From: Erythrobacter crassostreae
GTDB taxonomy: Bacteria; Pseudomonadota; Alphaproteobacteria; Sphingomonadales; Sphingomonadaceae
Length of the DNA stretch: 64,000 bases
Direction of reading: 5' to 3'
NCBI RefSeq assembly: GCF_019204045.1
Contig: NZ_JAGSPC010000003.1
Location: forward strand, 54,626 to 118,625
The notes below the pieces were generated by a model. It was not told the origin of the DNA. It saw nothing but the letters and a program-made list of their open reading frames with translations, and searched no databases. Positions 54,812 to 62,699 of the stretch are shown here, one piece after another. The position numbers were made by a program, and so were the translations under genes. Every line of letters starts with the position of its first letter. Position 1 is the first letter of the stretch.

Positions 54812-55797
54812 GGTGAGATACCTCCGCTTCCGGCCAAGAATGCCGCGAATGCGCTGATGATGCCAATATTGATAAGGACGTTAAACGGGAAAGTGATGCT
54901 GAGTGACATGGTCAGGTATATTCCCGGATCTGCTTCAGGAAGAGCCAGTCGCATTGCAGCTGGCACCGCGATATAGCTTGCACTTGCGCAAAGAACGCCG
55001 AGCGCTGCGGCAGATCCCGTATCCAATCCGATACCGATACCCAATGCCGTTCCAACTGCTCCGTTAACGAGCGGTATGAAGATAGCAATCGCGGCAAGCC
55101 GCCATGTGATTGCACGCGAATCCATCATACGCCGCGCAGCGATCAAGCCCATATCCAAAAGGAAAATGCAAAGAACGCCCTTGAACCCAGTTTCGAAAAA
55201 CGGACTGACGGGTTCAAACCCTTCTGGACCGCCAATCATTCCAATCGCAAAAGCACCGAGCAACAGGACAATCGAAGAATTGGTGAATACCTCGTGGAAC
55301 ATCTCACCTGTGCTCTGTCCGCCTTCCGAAGAACTGCCAAAGCCCCTTGCGAGCATCAATCCTGTCAGGATTGCAGGCGCTTCCATTGCAGCCATTACCG
55401 CGACCATATAGCCGCCCGGTTCGCGGGCTTGACCAGTCAGAATTTCGATTGCGGTTACAAATGTCACGACACTGATCGAACCATAATGCGCAGCGACAGC
55501 ACCGGAGTTGATCCGATCAAGCTTTCCAAACGTTTTTAGAACGAAATAAGCGAAGAACGGGAGCAAAAAGCCTGCCACGACGCCCGCGCCAAGAGCTGAT
55601 AGGACCGTCGCATCAATCCCAGACTTCGCAACAGCAACACCGCCTTTGATGCCAATGGCTGCCATCAAATAGAGCGACATCGCCTTTGCGATTGCCTCTG
55701 GGATGGCAAGATCAGACTTCGCGAAGGCCGCAAGCAGACCCAACACGAAGAATAGAACGACCGGTGAAGTGAAGGTCTGTATTGCCGTTTCAAACAT
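54808..55797 (-). CDS. sbtA: Sodium-dependent bicarbonate transporter SbtA family protein
   Basis: From ATG at 55795-55797, with GAGG five bases upstream, the protein has 329 residues and about ten hydrophobic helices. It matches the DUF897/SbtA family: SPVVLFFVLGLLAAFAKSDLAIPEAIAKAMSLYLMAAIGIKGG, AAHYGSISVVTFVTAIE and the C-terminal ASASYIAVPAAMRLALPEADPGIYL are its conserved blocks. Cyanobacterial SbtA imports bicarbonate with sodium. A 43-codon upstream open stretch reaches into the lipA start and does not look like protein. Translation is coupled to the PII-like gene. Confidence 0.9.
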   Translation of the reverse strand: MFETAIQTFTSPVVLFFVLGLLAAFAKSDLAIPEAIAKAMSLYLMAAIGIKGGVAVAKSGIDATVLSALGAGVVAGFLLPFFAYFVLKTFGKLDRINSGAVAAHYGSISVVTFVTAIEILTGQAREPGGYMVAVMAAMEAPAILTGLMLARGFGSSSEGGQSTGEMFHEVFTNSSIVLLLGAFAIGMIGGPEGFEPVSPFFETGFKGVLCIFLLDMGLIAARRMMDSRAITWRLAAIAIFIPLVNGAVGTALGIGIGLDTGSAAALGVLCASASYIAVPAAMRLALPEADPGIYLTMSLSITFPFNVLINIGIISAFAAFLAGSGGISP

Positions 55798-55917
55798 GAT
55801 GGCCTCGCTACACGCCTCTTTGTTGCATGAAAAGCAAAAGAGCTTGCGACCTTTTTGTTCGTCAACAGACGTATTCAGCAAGGTCATTGGCTTGCGGCAG
55901 ACGCAGTGGCAGCCTAA

Positions 55918-56895
55918 ATGGCCCATATGAACGATCTCGCAAACTCGCCAAAGCCCCAGCAGGGCAGCAAATCAAGTGAAGCTCGCCCAGAGCGTCAGCG
56001 GAAACCAGACTGGATTCGCGTAAAAGCGCCGGTTAGCAAAGGATATCATGAGACGCGCAAATTGATGCGCGACCTGAACCTCAACACCGTTTGCGAAGAG
56101 GCTGCGTGTCCAAATATCGGTGAATGCTGGACACAGAAACACGCGACAGTGATGATCCTTGGTGATGTCTGCACCCGTGCTTGTGCGTTTTGTAACGTTA
56201 AGACTGGGATGCCGCGCGCTGTTGATCCGATGGAGCCAGAAAACACCGCAATCGCTGCTGCTAAAATGGGCCTGAAGCACATCGTAATCACGAGCGTTGA
56301 TCGCGATGACTTGCCAGATGGCGGGGCAGGGCAGTTTGTCAAAGTGATTGAAGCACTTCGCCGCAATACGCCAGAGACCACTATCGAAATTCTCACTCCC
56401 GATTTCCGAGGCAAAATGCGGCCTGCCGTCGAAGCAATCTGCGAGGCGGGCCCTGATGTGTACAACCACAATCTTGAAACAGTTCCGCGGCTCTATCCGA
56501 CTATCCGGCCAGGAGCGCGCTATTACGCATCGCTAAGGCTTCTCGAAGAAGTGAAGGCGCATAACCCGCTGATCTTCACGAAGTCCGGCATTATGCTCGG
56601 CCTAGGTGAACAGCGCCTCGAAGTTCATCAGGTCATGGATGACATGCGGAGCGCCGAAGTCGATTTCATCACAATGGGGCAATACCTCCAGCCAACGCCC
56701 AAACACGCCGCTGTCGAAGAATTCGTCACGCCGAAAGCGTTTAACGCTTATGGTTCGATTGCACGGGCCAAAGGCTTTCTTCAGGTCGCCTCAAGCCCGC
56801 TGACACGCTCAAGCTATCATGCAGGCGATGACTTCGCGGTCATGAAGAAGGCACGCGAAGAAAAACTTCGCAAGCGAGACAAGCTGAGCATCTAA
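55918..56895 (+). CDS. lipA: Lipoyl synthase
   Basis: LipA inserts two sulfurs into octanoyl groups on E2-type lipoyl domains, using S-adenosylmethionine radicals. The 325-residue protein has both iron-sulfur sites: the auxiliary [12 protein letters not shown] and the radical-[11 protein letters not shown], plus the family end block [17 protein letters not shown]. The enzyme would modify targets such as the lipoyl domain of PdhB in this window. Start is ATG at 55918; a second ATG at 55927 is possible, since neither has a clear ribosome binding site. Its stop overlaps the ratA start (TAATG). Confidence 0.96.
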   Translation: MAHMNDLANSPKPQQGSKSSEARPERQRKPDWIRVKAPVSKGYHETRKLMRDLNLNTVCEEAACPNIGECWTQKHATVMILGDVCTRACAFCNVKTGMPRAVDPMEPENTAIAAAKMGLKHIVITSVDRDDLPDGGAGQFVKVIEALRRNTPETTIEILTPDFRGKMRPAVEAICEAGPDVYNHNLETVPRLYPTIRPGARYYASLRLLEEVKAHNPLIFTKSGIMLGLGEQRLEVHQVMDDMRSAEVDFITMGQYLQPTPKHAAVEEFVTPKAFNAYGSIARAKGFLQVASSPLTRSSYHAGDDFAVMKKAREEKLRKRDKLSI

Positions 56896-57356
56896 TGCCG
56901 GGGATTCGCGAGACACGCCGGCTTCCATACAGCGCTGAGCAGATGTTTGATCTGGTCGCGGACGTTGCGCGTTACCGCGAATTTCTACCTTGGGTTATCG
57001 CCACGCGCGTGCGGTCTGATACTGAAACCGAGATGGTTGCCGATATGGTCGTTGGCTTTAAAAGCCTACGGGAGAGCTTCACGTCGCGGGTCTCAAAGGA
57101 TCGGCCTCGCGAAATTGCAGTTCACTACGTCGATGGACCGCTGTCAGATCTCGACAATGTCTGGACGTTTCATTCGACGGGTGAGGGCACTTGCGAAATC
57201 GACTTCTTGGTCGAGTTCAAATTCAAGAACCGGATGTTTGAAAAGATCGCGGGGCAGTATTTCGACCGCGCATTCCGCAAAATGGTAGAAGCGTTCGAGA
57301 CCCGAGCCGCTGAGCTTTATGGAAGCAACAGCTCAAGCGCGCAAATAGTGGCCTGA
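56895..57356 (+). CDS. RatA/COQ10-family START-domain protein
   Basis: The 153-residue protein is a SRPBCC/START fold with the pattern of COQ10 and RatA: PYSAEQMFDLVADVARYREFLPW, SRVSKDRPREIAVHYVDGPLSDLDNVWTF and FKNRMFEKIAGQYFDRAFRKMVEAFETRA. COQ10 binds and delivers ubiquinone; RatA of E. coli was described as a ribosome-associated toxin. The COQ10-like role is more likely here because no antitoxin partner is present. Its last 40 bases overlap the oppositely oriented cinA/pncC gene. Confidence 0.9.
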   Translation: MPGIRETRRLPYSAEQMFDLVADVARYREFLPWVIATRVRSDTETEMVADMVVGFKSLRESFTSRVSKDRPREIAVHYVDGPLSDLDNVWTFHSTGEGTCEIDFLVEFKFKNRMFEKIAGQYFDRAFRKMVEAFETRAAELYGSNSSSAQIVA

Positions 57357-57829
57357 CGCCTTATCGAAGCGCGGCCGCCTTCCTCATCTCCGCCTTCGAA
57401 GTGTTTGAGCTCACCCTCGGGCTCACCATCTTGATTCCGATATGCCCGGGCAAACACTACGGTGCCGACCGGTTTGAGTTGTGTACCACCTCCAGGACCT
57501 GCGACCCCGCTAATTGCCACAGCAACATCGGCGTTTGAGTTCTTTAATGCTCCGGCAGCCATCGCCCAGACACAGGCGATCGATACCGCCCCGAATGTCT
57601 CGATAATATCCTGCGATACACCAAGCGCCTCCATCTTCGACGCGTTTGAGTATGTAACGAACCCGCGATCGAGGACGGCTGAAGACCCTGCGATTTCAGT
57701 GATTGCTGCTGCGACCAAGCCGCCCGTGCAACTCTCCGCCAATGCGACCGTTCGCCCATACTCCTTGTTTTCTGCGACGACACGCGCCGCAAGATTTTCA
57801 ATATCTGCCGGGAGAAGTGCGTTTGTCAT
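57317..57829 (-). CDS. pncC: Nicotinamide-nucleotide amidohydrolase (CinA C-terminal domain family)
   Basis: It deamidates nicotinamide mononucleotide to nicotinic acid mononucleotide in pyridine nucleotide recycling. The 170-residue protein consists only of the CinA C-terminal domain: LAESCTGGLVAAAITEIAGSSAVLDRGFVTYSN and ISGVAGPGGGTQLKPVGTV are the active-site blocks. The CinA N-terminal (ADP-ribose pyrophosphatase-like) domain is absent, as in stand-alone PncC. It lies ten bases after ispDF and its end overlaps the ratA coding end by 40 bases. Confidence 0.93.
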   Translation of the reverse strand: MTNALLPADIENLAARVVAENKEYGRTVALAESCTGGLVAAAITEIAGSSAVLDRGFVTYSNASKMEALGVSQDIIETFGAVSIACVWAMAAGALKNSNADVAVAISGVAGPGGGTQLKPVGTVVFARAYRNQDGEPEGELKHFEGGDEEGGRASIRRQATICALELLLP

Positions 57830-57839
57830 CTGAGTTCCT

Positions 57840-59003
57840 TCAAGCGCTCTTCACAAGGCCGACAATAGCCTGTGCTGCAATGCCCTCTTCCCGGCCAGTG
57901 AAACCAAGCCTCTCGGTTGTCGTCGCCTTGATGCTCACGGCGTCTTCTTCCAATCCAGTTATTTCCGCGACCCTAGCTCGCATCGCCGGGCGATGGGGCC
58001 CAATCTTCGGGGCTTCACAAATGATAGTAAGATCAATGTTACCAAGCGAATAACCGGCATTACTGGCAAGCTTCACCGCGTGTTCCAGAAACTGCGCTGA
58101 CCGCGCGCCTGACCATTGCGGATCGCTAGGAGGGAAATGCGTGCCAATATCTCCCTCACCCACGGCACCGAAAACTGCATCGGTAATAGCATGCAATGCG
58201 ACATCCGCATCAGAATGCCCAGCCAGACCTTTTTTGTGTTCGAGCTTAACCCCGCATAGCCAAAGCTCTTCACCTGCTTGAAAACGGTGCACGTCATAGC
58301 CTTGACCGACACGGAATTGAGGCAACGTCATTGGTTCTCCAAAATCCTCTGCAAAGGTGATCTTCTTTAGGCGCTCATCACCTTCAACGAAAACAACTGA
58401 ACCGCCGCTGGCCGAAAGCACTTGAGCATCATCACCCGCATCTGGATTGCCCTTCCACGAGCGGTGAGCACGCAGGATATCAGCAAATCGAAATGCCTGA
58501 GGTGTTTGAACCCGCTTTAAAGACTCGCGATCCGCTTTCCCGGTCATCACGTTGTCTTCGCTGCAGACCGCTAAACTATCGACGACGGGCAATACAGGTA
58601 TAGCGCCAATATGCGTTTCAAGCGCCGCAAGAAGTCTTGTAATTACAGCGTCAGGAATATCTGGCCGAGCTGCATCATGGATCAGAACATAATCGGAGCT
58701 GTTTGCCGTTAAAGCTTCGAGACCGGCAGCGACTGATTGTTGCCGGGTCGCCCCGCCATCTACGGCTGTGATCCGAGAATTTTTTCCAGCAGCAAGCAAT
58801 GCCTCTTCATGCATCCCGGCTGGTGCGACGAGGACGATGCGGCTGCAGCCGGCATCGATGAGCGCATCAATGGAATGCTGGAGGACTAGCTTCCCCCTCC
58901 ATTGACGAAACTGTTTCGGAGTATCGCCGCCTACACGCAGCCCTTTGCCTGCTGCTACAATAATGGCTTTGAAGACATTGGATGGGGGAGACGGATCACT
59001 CAT
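57840..59003 (-). CDS. ispDF: Bifunctional 2-C-methyl-D-erythritol 4-phosphate cytidylyltransferase/2,4-cyclodiphosphate synthase
   Basis: It carries out the third and fifth steps of the MEP isoprenoid pathway. The 387-residue fusion has IspD (about 1-225) with the nucleotide loop AAGKGLRVGGDTPKQF and DAARPDIPDAVI, and IspF (about 230-387) with metal-binding GYDVHRF, AGHSDADVALHAITDA and GDIGTHFPPSDP. Fused IspDF is common in alphaproteobacteria. ATG at 59001-59003 is the family start; the frame extends 28 codons upstream into the dusB leader and is not conserved in character. Confidence 0.96.
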   Translation of the reverse strand: MSDPSPPSNVFKAIIVAAGKGLRVGGDTPKQFRQWRGKLVLQHSIDALIDAGCSRIVLVAPAGMHEEALLAAGKNSRITAVDGGATRQQSVAAGLEALTANSSDYVLIHDAARPDIPDAVITRLLAALETHIGAIPVLPVVDSLAVCSEDNVMTGKADRESLKRVQTPQAFRFADILRAHRSWKGNPDAGDDAQVLSASGGSVVFVEGDERLKKITFAEDFGEPMTLPQFRVGQGYDVHRFQAGEELWLCGVKLEHKKGLAGHSDADVALHAITDAVFGAVGEGDIGTHFPPSDPQWSGARSAQFLEHAVKLASNAGYSLGNIDLTIICEAPKIGPHRPAMRARVAEITGLEEDAVSIKATTTERLGFTGREEGIAAQAIVGLVKSA

Positions 59004-59080
59004 GGTCAAGTCGCGCTTAGGGTCTGGACGGATTTTGCGCAATGCACTATGCGCTGCACAAATTTTAGGCATTCCCCGAC

Positions 59081-60097
59081 ATGACAACTATCCCGAACCC
59101 TCCTCCGATTAAACCGATCCAGATTGGCCCAGTTGAGATCGCGCAGCCTGTATTGCTTGCTCCGATGACCGGTGTGACAGACATGCCATTCCGCACGCTT
59201 GTCCGTCGGTATGGATCCGGCTTAAATGTAACGGAGATGGTAGCTAGCGAAGCCGCGATCAGGGAAACCCGTCAATCTCTCCAGAAAACAGCCTGGGACC
59301 AGATTGAAGAACCCGTTTCAATGCAATTGGTCGGTTGCGACCCTGCTAGCATGGCTGAAGCAGCAAAATTGCAAGAGGGCCACGGCGCTGCGATAATTGA
59401 CATCAATTTCGGTTGTCCTGTTCGCAAAGTCGTCGGACAGCTCGCCGGAAGCGCTCTGATGCGCGAACTCCCATTGGCGACCAAACTGATGGAAGCGACT
59501 GTAAATGCAGTTGATGTCCCCGTTACAGTGAAGATGAGGATGGGCTGGGACCATGCAAGCCTGAACGCCCCGGAGATGGCGCGGATCGCGGAAGACCTTG
59601 GTGTCAAGATGATCACCGTTCACGGCAGGACTCGCAATCAGATGTACAAAGGCAGCGCTGACTGGTCGTTTATCCAGAAAGTCAAAGAGGCTGTCTCAAT
59701 TCCTGTGATCGTGAACGGGGATATCTGCACAATCGAAGATGCTTCTAAAGCCTTGGAACAGTCTGGAGCGGACGGACTGATGATCGGCCGCGGTGCTTAC
59801 GGAAAGCCGTGGCTGCTGGGTCAGGTCATGCATTGGTGGCGCACTGGGGAGCGTATCAGCACGCCTGACTTTGATGAGCAATACCAAGTCTTAACAGAGC
59901 ACTATGCGCGCATGCTTGACCATTATGGCAGAGATGTAGGCACAAAAATCGCTCGAAAGCATCTGGGTTGGTACACCAAAGGAATGCATGGATCGGCCGA
60001 GTTCCGCAACAAAGCAAACTTCATCGATGATCCCGATGAAGTGCTCGGCGAGATCGAACGTTTCTACGAGCCGTTCCTTCACCGACGAGCTGCCTGA
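59081..60097 (+). CDS. dusB: tRNA-dihydrouridine synthase DusB
   Basis: It reduces specific uridines in tRNA D loops with FMN and NADPH. The 338-residue protein has [13 protein letters not shown] (about 27-38), the catalytic Cys112 in [38 protein letters not shown] and [11 protein letters not shown], all family blocks. In alphaproteobacteria dusB (formerly nifR3) typically precedes ntrB and ntrC, as here. The stop and the ntrB ATG overlap (TGATG). Confidence 0.96.
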   Translation: MTTIPNPPPIKPIQIGPVEIAQPVLLAPMTGVTDMPFRTLVRRYGSGLNVTEMVASEAAIRETRQSLQKTAWDQIEEPVSMQLVGCDPASMAEAAKLQEGHGAAIIDINFGCPVRKVVGQLAGSALMRELPLATKLMEATVNAVDVPVTVKMRMGWDHASLNAPEMARIAEDLGVKMITVHGRTRNQMYKGSADWSFIQKVKEAVSIPVIVNGDICTIEDASKALEQSGADGLMIGRGAYGKPWLLGQVMHWWRTGERISTPDFDEQYQVLTEHYARMLDHYGRDVGTKIARKHLGWYTKGMHGSAEFRNKANFIDDPDEVLGEIERFYEPFLHRRAA

Positions 60098-61191
60098 TGG
60101 CTGTTGCAGAAGAGGTCGCAAACAAACCTGATGCCGAGGCACAAATTGGCGGCCTTATCTTTGCGGTGCTCCTGATCGATGGGGAAAGCCGGATCAATGA
60201 AGCCAATCATGCCGCGGAAAATCTTCTGGGACAGAGCTCAAAGCGGTTGAACGGCAAGCCAATCACTGAGATCCTCGGCGATCTCGAAGAACGTGTGAAG
60301 CAACGCTTTGCCGCAGCAGATTCCGCTCTTGTTGCGCGTGACATAAGGGTGATTGCCGGCGAAGCCGAGACCCGTGTCAATCTGACAGTATCCCCATTGG
60401 CGAGCCATACCGGCTGGCGCGTTGTGACATTGTCCGAAATTTCACATGAAGAGAACGCACGTGAGGCGGAAGCTGGATCCGCATTGGGGGCACCGTCAAT
60501 TCTCGCCCATGAAATCAAGAACCCGCTCTCTGCCATCCGCGGTGCAGGGCAATTGGTTGCGCGAAAACTGCCGCAACAAGACAAGAAGCTCGCCCGCATG
60601 ATCACCAATGAGGTTGACCGTATTGCGCGGTTGATTGACCGTATGCAGCAATTGGGCAGCACCCAGTCAGAACCGGCCGCGCCATGTAATCCGCATGAAG
60701 CGATTAGAGCGGCAATAGCGACAGTTCGTGCCGGTGACACAACTCAGGTCGAAATTCGCGAGGAATTTGACCCGTCTCTGCCTCCAGTCATGGCCAATCG
60801 CGACGCGCTAGAACAAGTGTTGATAAATCTCGTTTCGAACGCACGTGATGCTGCAGCCGCGTCCAAGGATGTTCCCAGAATTACTGTGCAGACCCGTTTT
60901 GTTAGCGGGTTGGCCTTCAGCGCCATTAGGGTTGGGCGAAGCGTGCGACTGCCAATTGAAATCACGATAACAGACAATGGTGGTGGTATCGAACCGGCGA
61001 TACGTGACCATGTATTTGAACCCTTCGTATCCTCCAAGAAATCTGGGCAGGGGCTAGGCCTCGCTCTGGTCCGCAAACTCGTTCGCGACATGAATGGAAG
61101 CATAAGCCATGAGCGTGACGTGAAACGCGACGTCACACACTTTCGTCTCCACCTCCCGCAAAGTGTTGAAAAGGCGAGGGCAGGGATATGA
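60097..61191 (+). CDS. ntrB: Nitrogen regulation sensor histidine kinase NtrB
   Basis: NtrB phosphorylates NtrC when nitrogen is scarce, under PII control. The soluble 364-residue protein has an N-terminal PAS domain (about 10-115), the phosphorylated His138 in ILAHEIKNPLSAIRGAGQ, the N-box LINLVSNARDAA, and the ATP-lid motifs DNGGGI and GQGLGLALVRKL. All required residues are visible. It overlaps dusB by one base and ntrC by four, giving a dusB-ntrB-ntrC translational chain. Confidence 0.96.
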   Translation: MAVAEEVANKPDAEAQIGGLIFAVLLIDGESRINEANHAAENLLGQSSKRLNGKPITEILGDLEERVKQRFAAADSALVARDIRVIAGEAETRVNLTVSPLASHTGWRVVTLSEISHEENAREAEAGSALGAPSILAHEIKNPLSAIRGAGQLVARKLPQQDKKLARMITNEVDRIARLIDRMQQLGSTQSEPAAPCNPHEAIRAAIATVRAGDTTQVEIREEFDPSLPPVMANRDALEQVLINLVSNARDAAAASKDVPRITVQTRFVSGLAFSAIRVGRSVRLPIEITITDNGGGIEPAIRDHVFEPFVSSKKSGQGLGLALVRKLVRDMNGSISHERDVKRDVTHFRLHLPQSVEKARAGI

Positions 61192-62630
61192 GCGCGGCTT
61201 CCCAAAGCAAGGTGCTACTCGTTGAAGACGACGATGCAATCGCAACAGTGATGATTGCCGCGCTCGAAGACGAAGGCTTCAGCATCGAGCATTGTGGCTC
61301 AATGGCTGAACGTGACCGCTGGCTGCAGCAGCAAAGCTTTGATGTAATGCTTACCGATGTCATGCTTGAAGACGGTGACGGCCTAAGTACGCTCGAAAAT
61401 GTCCGCTCGCATGCACCGGAAATGCCAGTGATTGTGTTGTCCGCTCAGAACACGCTCGATACCGCCGTTCGGGCTAGCGACAATGAGGTATTCGAATACT
61501 TCCCGAAGCCGTTCGACCTCGATGAAGTCGTTCAAGCCGTTCGGCAGGCTTCGGGCGCGCGCAAAGCTCAGCCTTCAGAAACAGAGCATTTGCCGATCGA
61601 AGACGATGGGATGCCGCTTGTTGGGCGAAGCCCGGCGATGCAGAGCGTCTATCGGATGATTACCCGTGTACTGCGCAACGATTTAACGGTTCTGGTCACA
61701 GGTGAGAGCGGGACTGGCAAAGAACTGGTAGCCGAAGCGATCCATCAACTTGGCGGGCGACGCTCCGGCCCATTCGTTGCCGTAAACACCGCTGCTATTC
61801 CAGCGGACCTGATCGAGAGTGAGCTTTTCGGGCACGAAAAAGGTGCTTTTACCGGAGCCATTGCGCAAGCGATCGGTAAGTTTGAGCAAGCCAATGGCGG
61901 CACTCTGTTCCTAGATGAGATTGGGGATATGCCTGCGGAGGCGCAAACCAGGCTCCTGAGGGCACTACAATCCGGCCGGATCAGACGGGTCGGCGGGCGC
62001 CAAGAAATTGGTATCGACGTGCGGATTGTCGCCGCGACGAACAAAGACTTAGTACCGATGATTGCGGCAGGGACTTTCCGCGAAGACCTGTATTACCGGC
62101 TGAATGTCGTGCCTATCCATCTGCCGCCTCTGCGTGAGCGGCGCGAAGACATTGGGGTTCTTTCCCAACACTTCTTAGCGCAAGCCGCTGATGACGGTCT
62201 GCCTCGCCGCACCTTGGCACAAGACGCAATGCATGCGCTTGAGACCCGCAACTGGCGTGGCAATGTCCGGGAACTACGTAACGTAATCTACCGACTGTCC
62301 TTGATGGCGCGCGACGATTTAATTGATGCCGGCAACCTGCAAGACATACTTGGCAACGAAGCGCTTGCGCCAGGCGGGAACCAGCAGGATCGCGATGGTG
62401 GCATTGGTCAGGCGCTTAACCAATGGCTGCATGAGCAAAGCCCGGCAGCTGGGACCGTCTATTCCCAAGCACTGGCTGCATTCGAAAAACCGCTGATTGA
62501 GCATGCGCTGAGCGAGACGAATGGCAATCAGTTGCGCGCTGCAAAGTTACTCGGAATAAACCGGAATACATTGCGTAAGCGGATTGGCGAATTGGGTATC
62601 GAACCTGATCGCTTCTCAAGAACGGCCTGA
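61188..62630 (+). CDS. ntrC: Nitrogen regulation response regulator NtrC
   Basis: NtrC activates sigma-54 promoters of nitrogen assimilation genes. The 480-residue protein has a receiver domain (1-about 125, phospho-acceptor Asp57 in DVMLTDVMLEDGDG), a sigma-54-interacting AAA+ domain (about 145-385) with Walker A GESGTGKE, the GAFTGA loop, Walker B GGTLFLDEIGD and arginine-finger region RNWRGNVRELRN, and a Fis-type helix-turn-helix at the end (LLGINRNTLRKRI). Every functional motif is intact. Confidence 0.97.
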   Translation: MSAASQSKVLLVEDDDAIATVMIAALEDEGFSIEHCGSMAERDRWLQQQSFDVMLTDVMLEDGDGLSTLENVRSHAPEMPVIVLSAQNTLDTAVRASDNEVFEYFPKPFDLDEVVQAVRQASGARKAQPSETEHLPIEDDGMPLVGRSPAMQSVYRMITRVLRNDLTVLVTGESGTGKELVAEAIHQLGGRRSGPFVAVNTAAIPADLIESELFGHEKGAFTGAIAQAIGKFEQANGGTLFLDEIGDMPAEAQTRLLRALQSGRIRRVGGRQEIGIDVRIVAATNKDLVPMIAAGTFREDLYYRLNVVPIHLPPLRERREDIGVLSQHFLAQAADDGLPRRTLAQDAMHALETRNWRGNVRELRNVIYRLSLMARDDLIDAGNLQDILGNEALAPGGNQQDRDGGIGQALNQWLHEQSPAAGTVYSQALAAFEKPLIEHALSETNGNQLRAAKLLGINRNTLRKRIGELGIEPDRFSRTA

Positions 62631-62699
62631 CGCAGAGCATTTGTCGCCGCGCATTTTCCACTTGCAAAAATGCAACAGTGGCGTTGTAACTGCGCCACG

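Noticed and set aside
55798..55926. 43-codon N-terminal extension of SbtA
   Set aside because: It would overlap the lipA start, and its sequence is unlike the hydrophobic family start at 55797, which has its own ribosome binding site.
56895..57356. RatA as part of a toxin-antitoxin pair
   Set aside because: No antitoxin-like neighbour (such as RatB) is present; the protein fits the COQ10-like START family.
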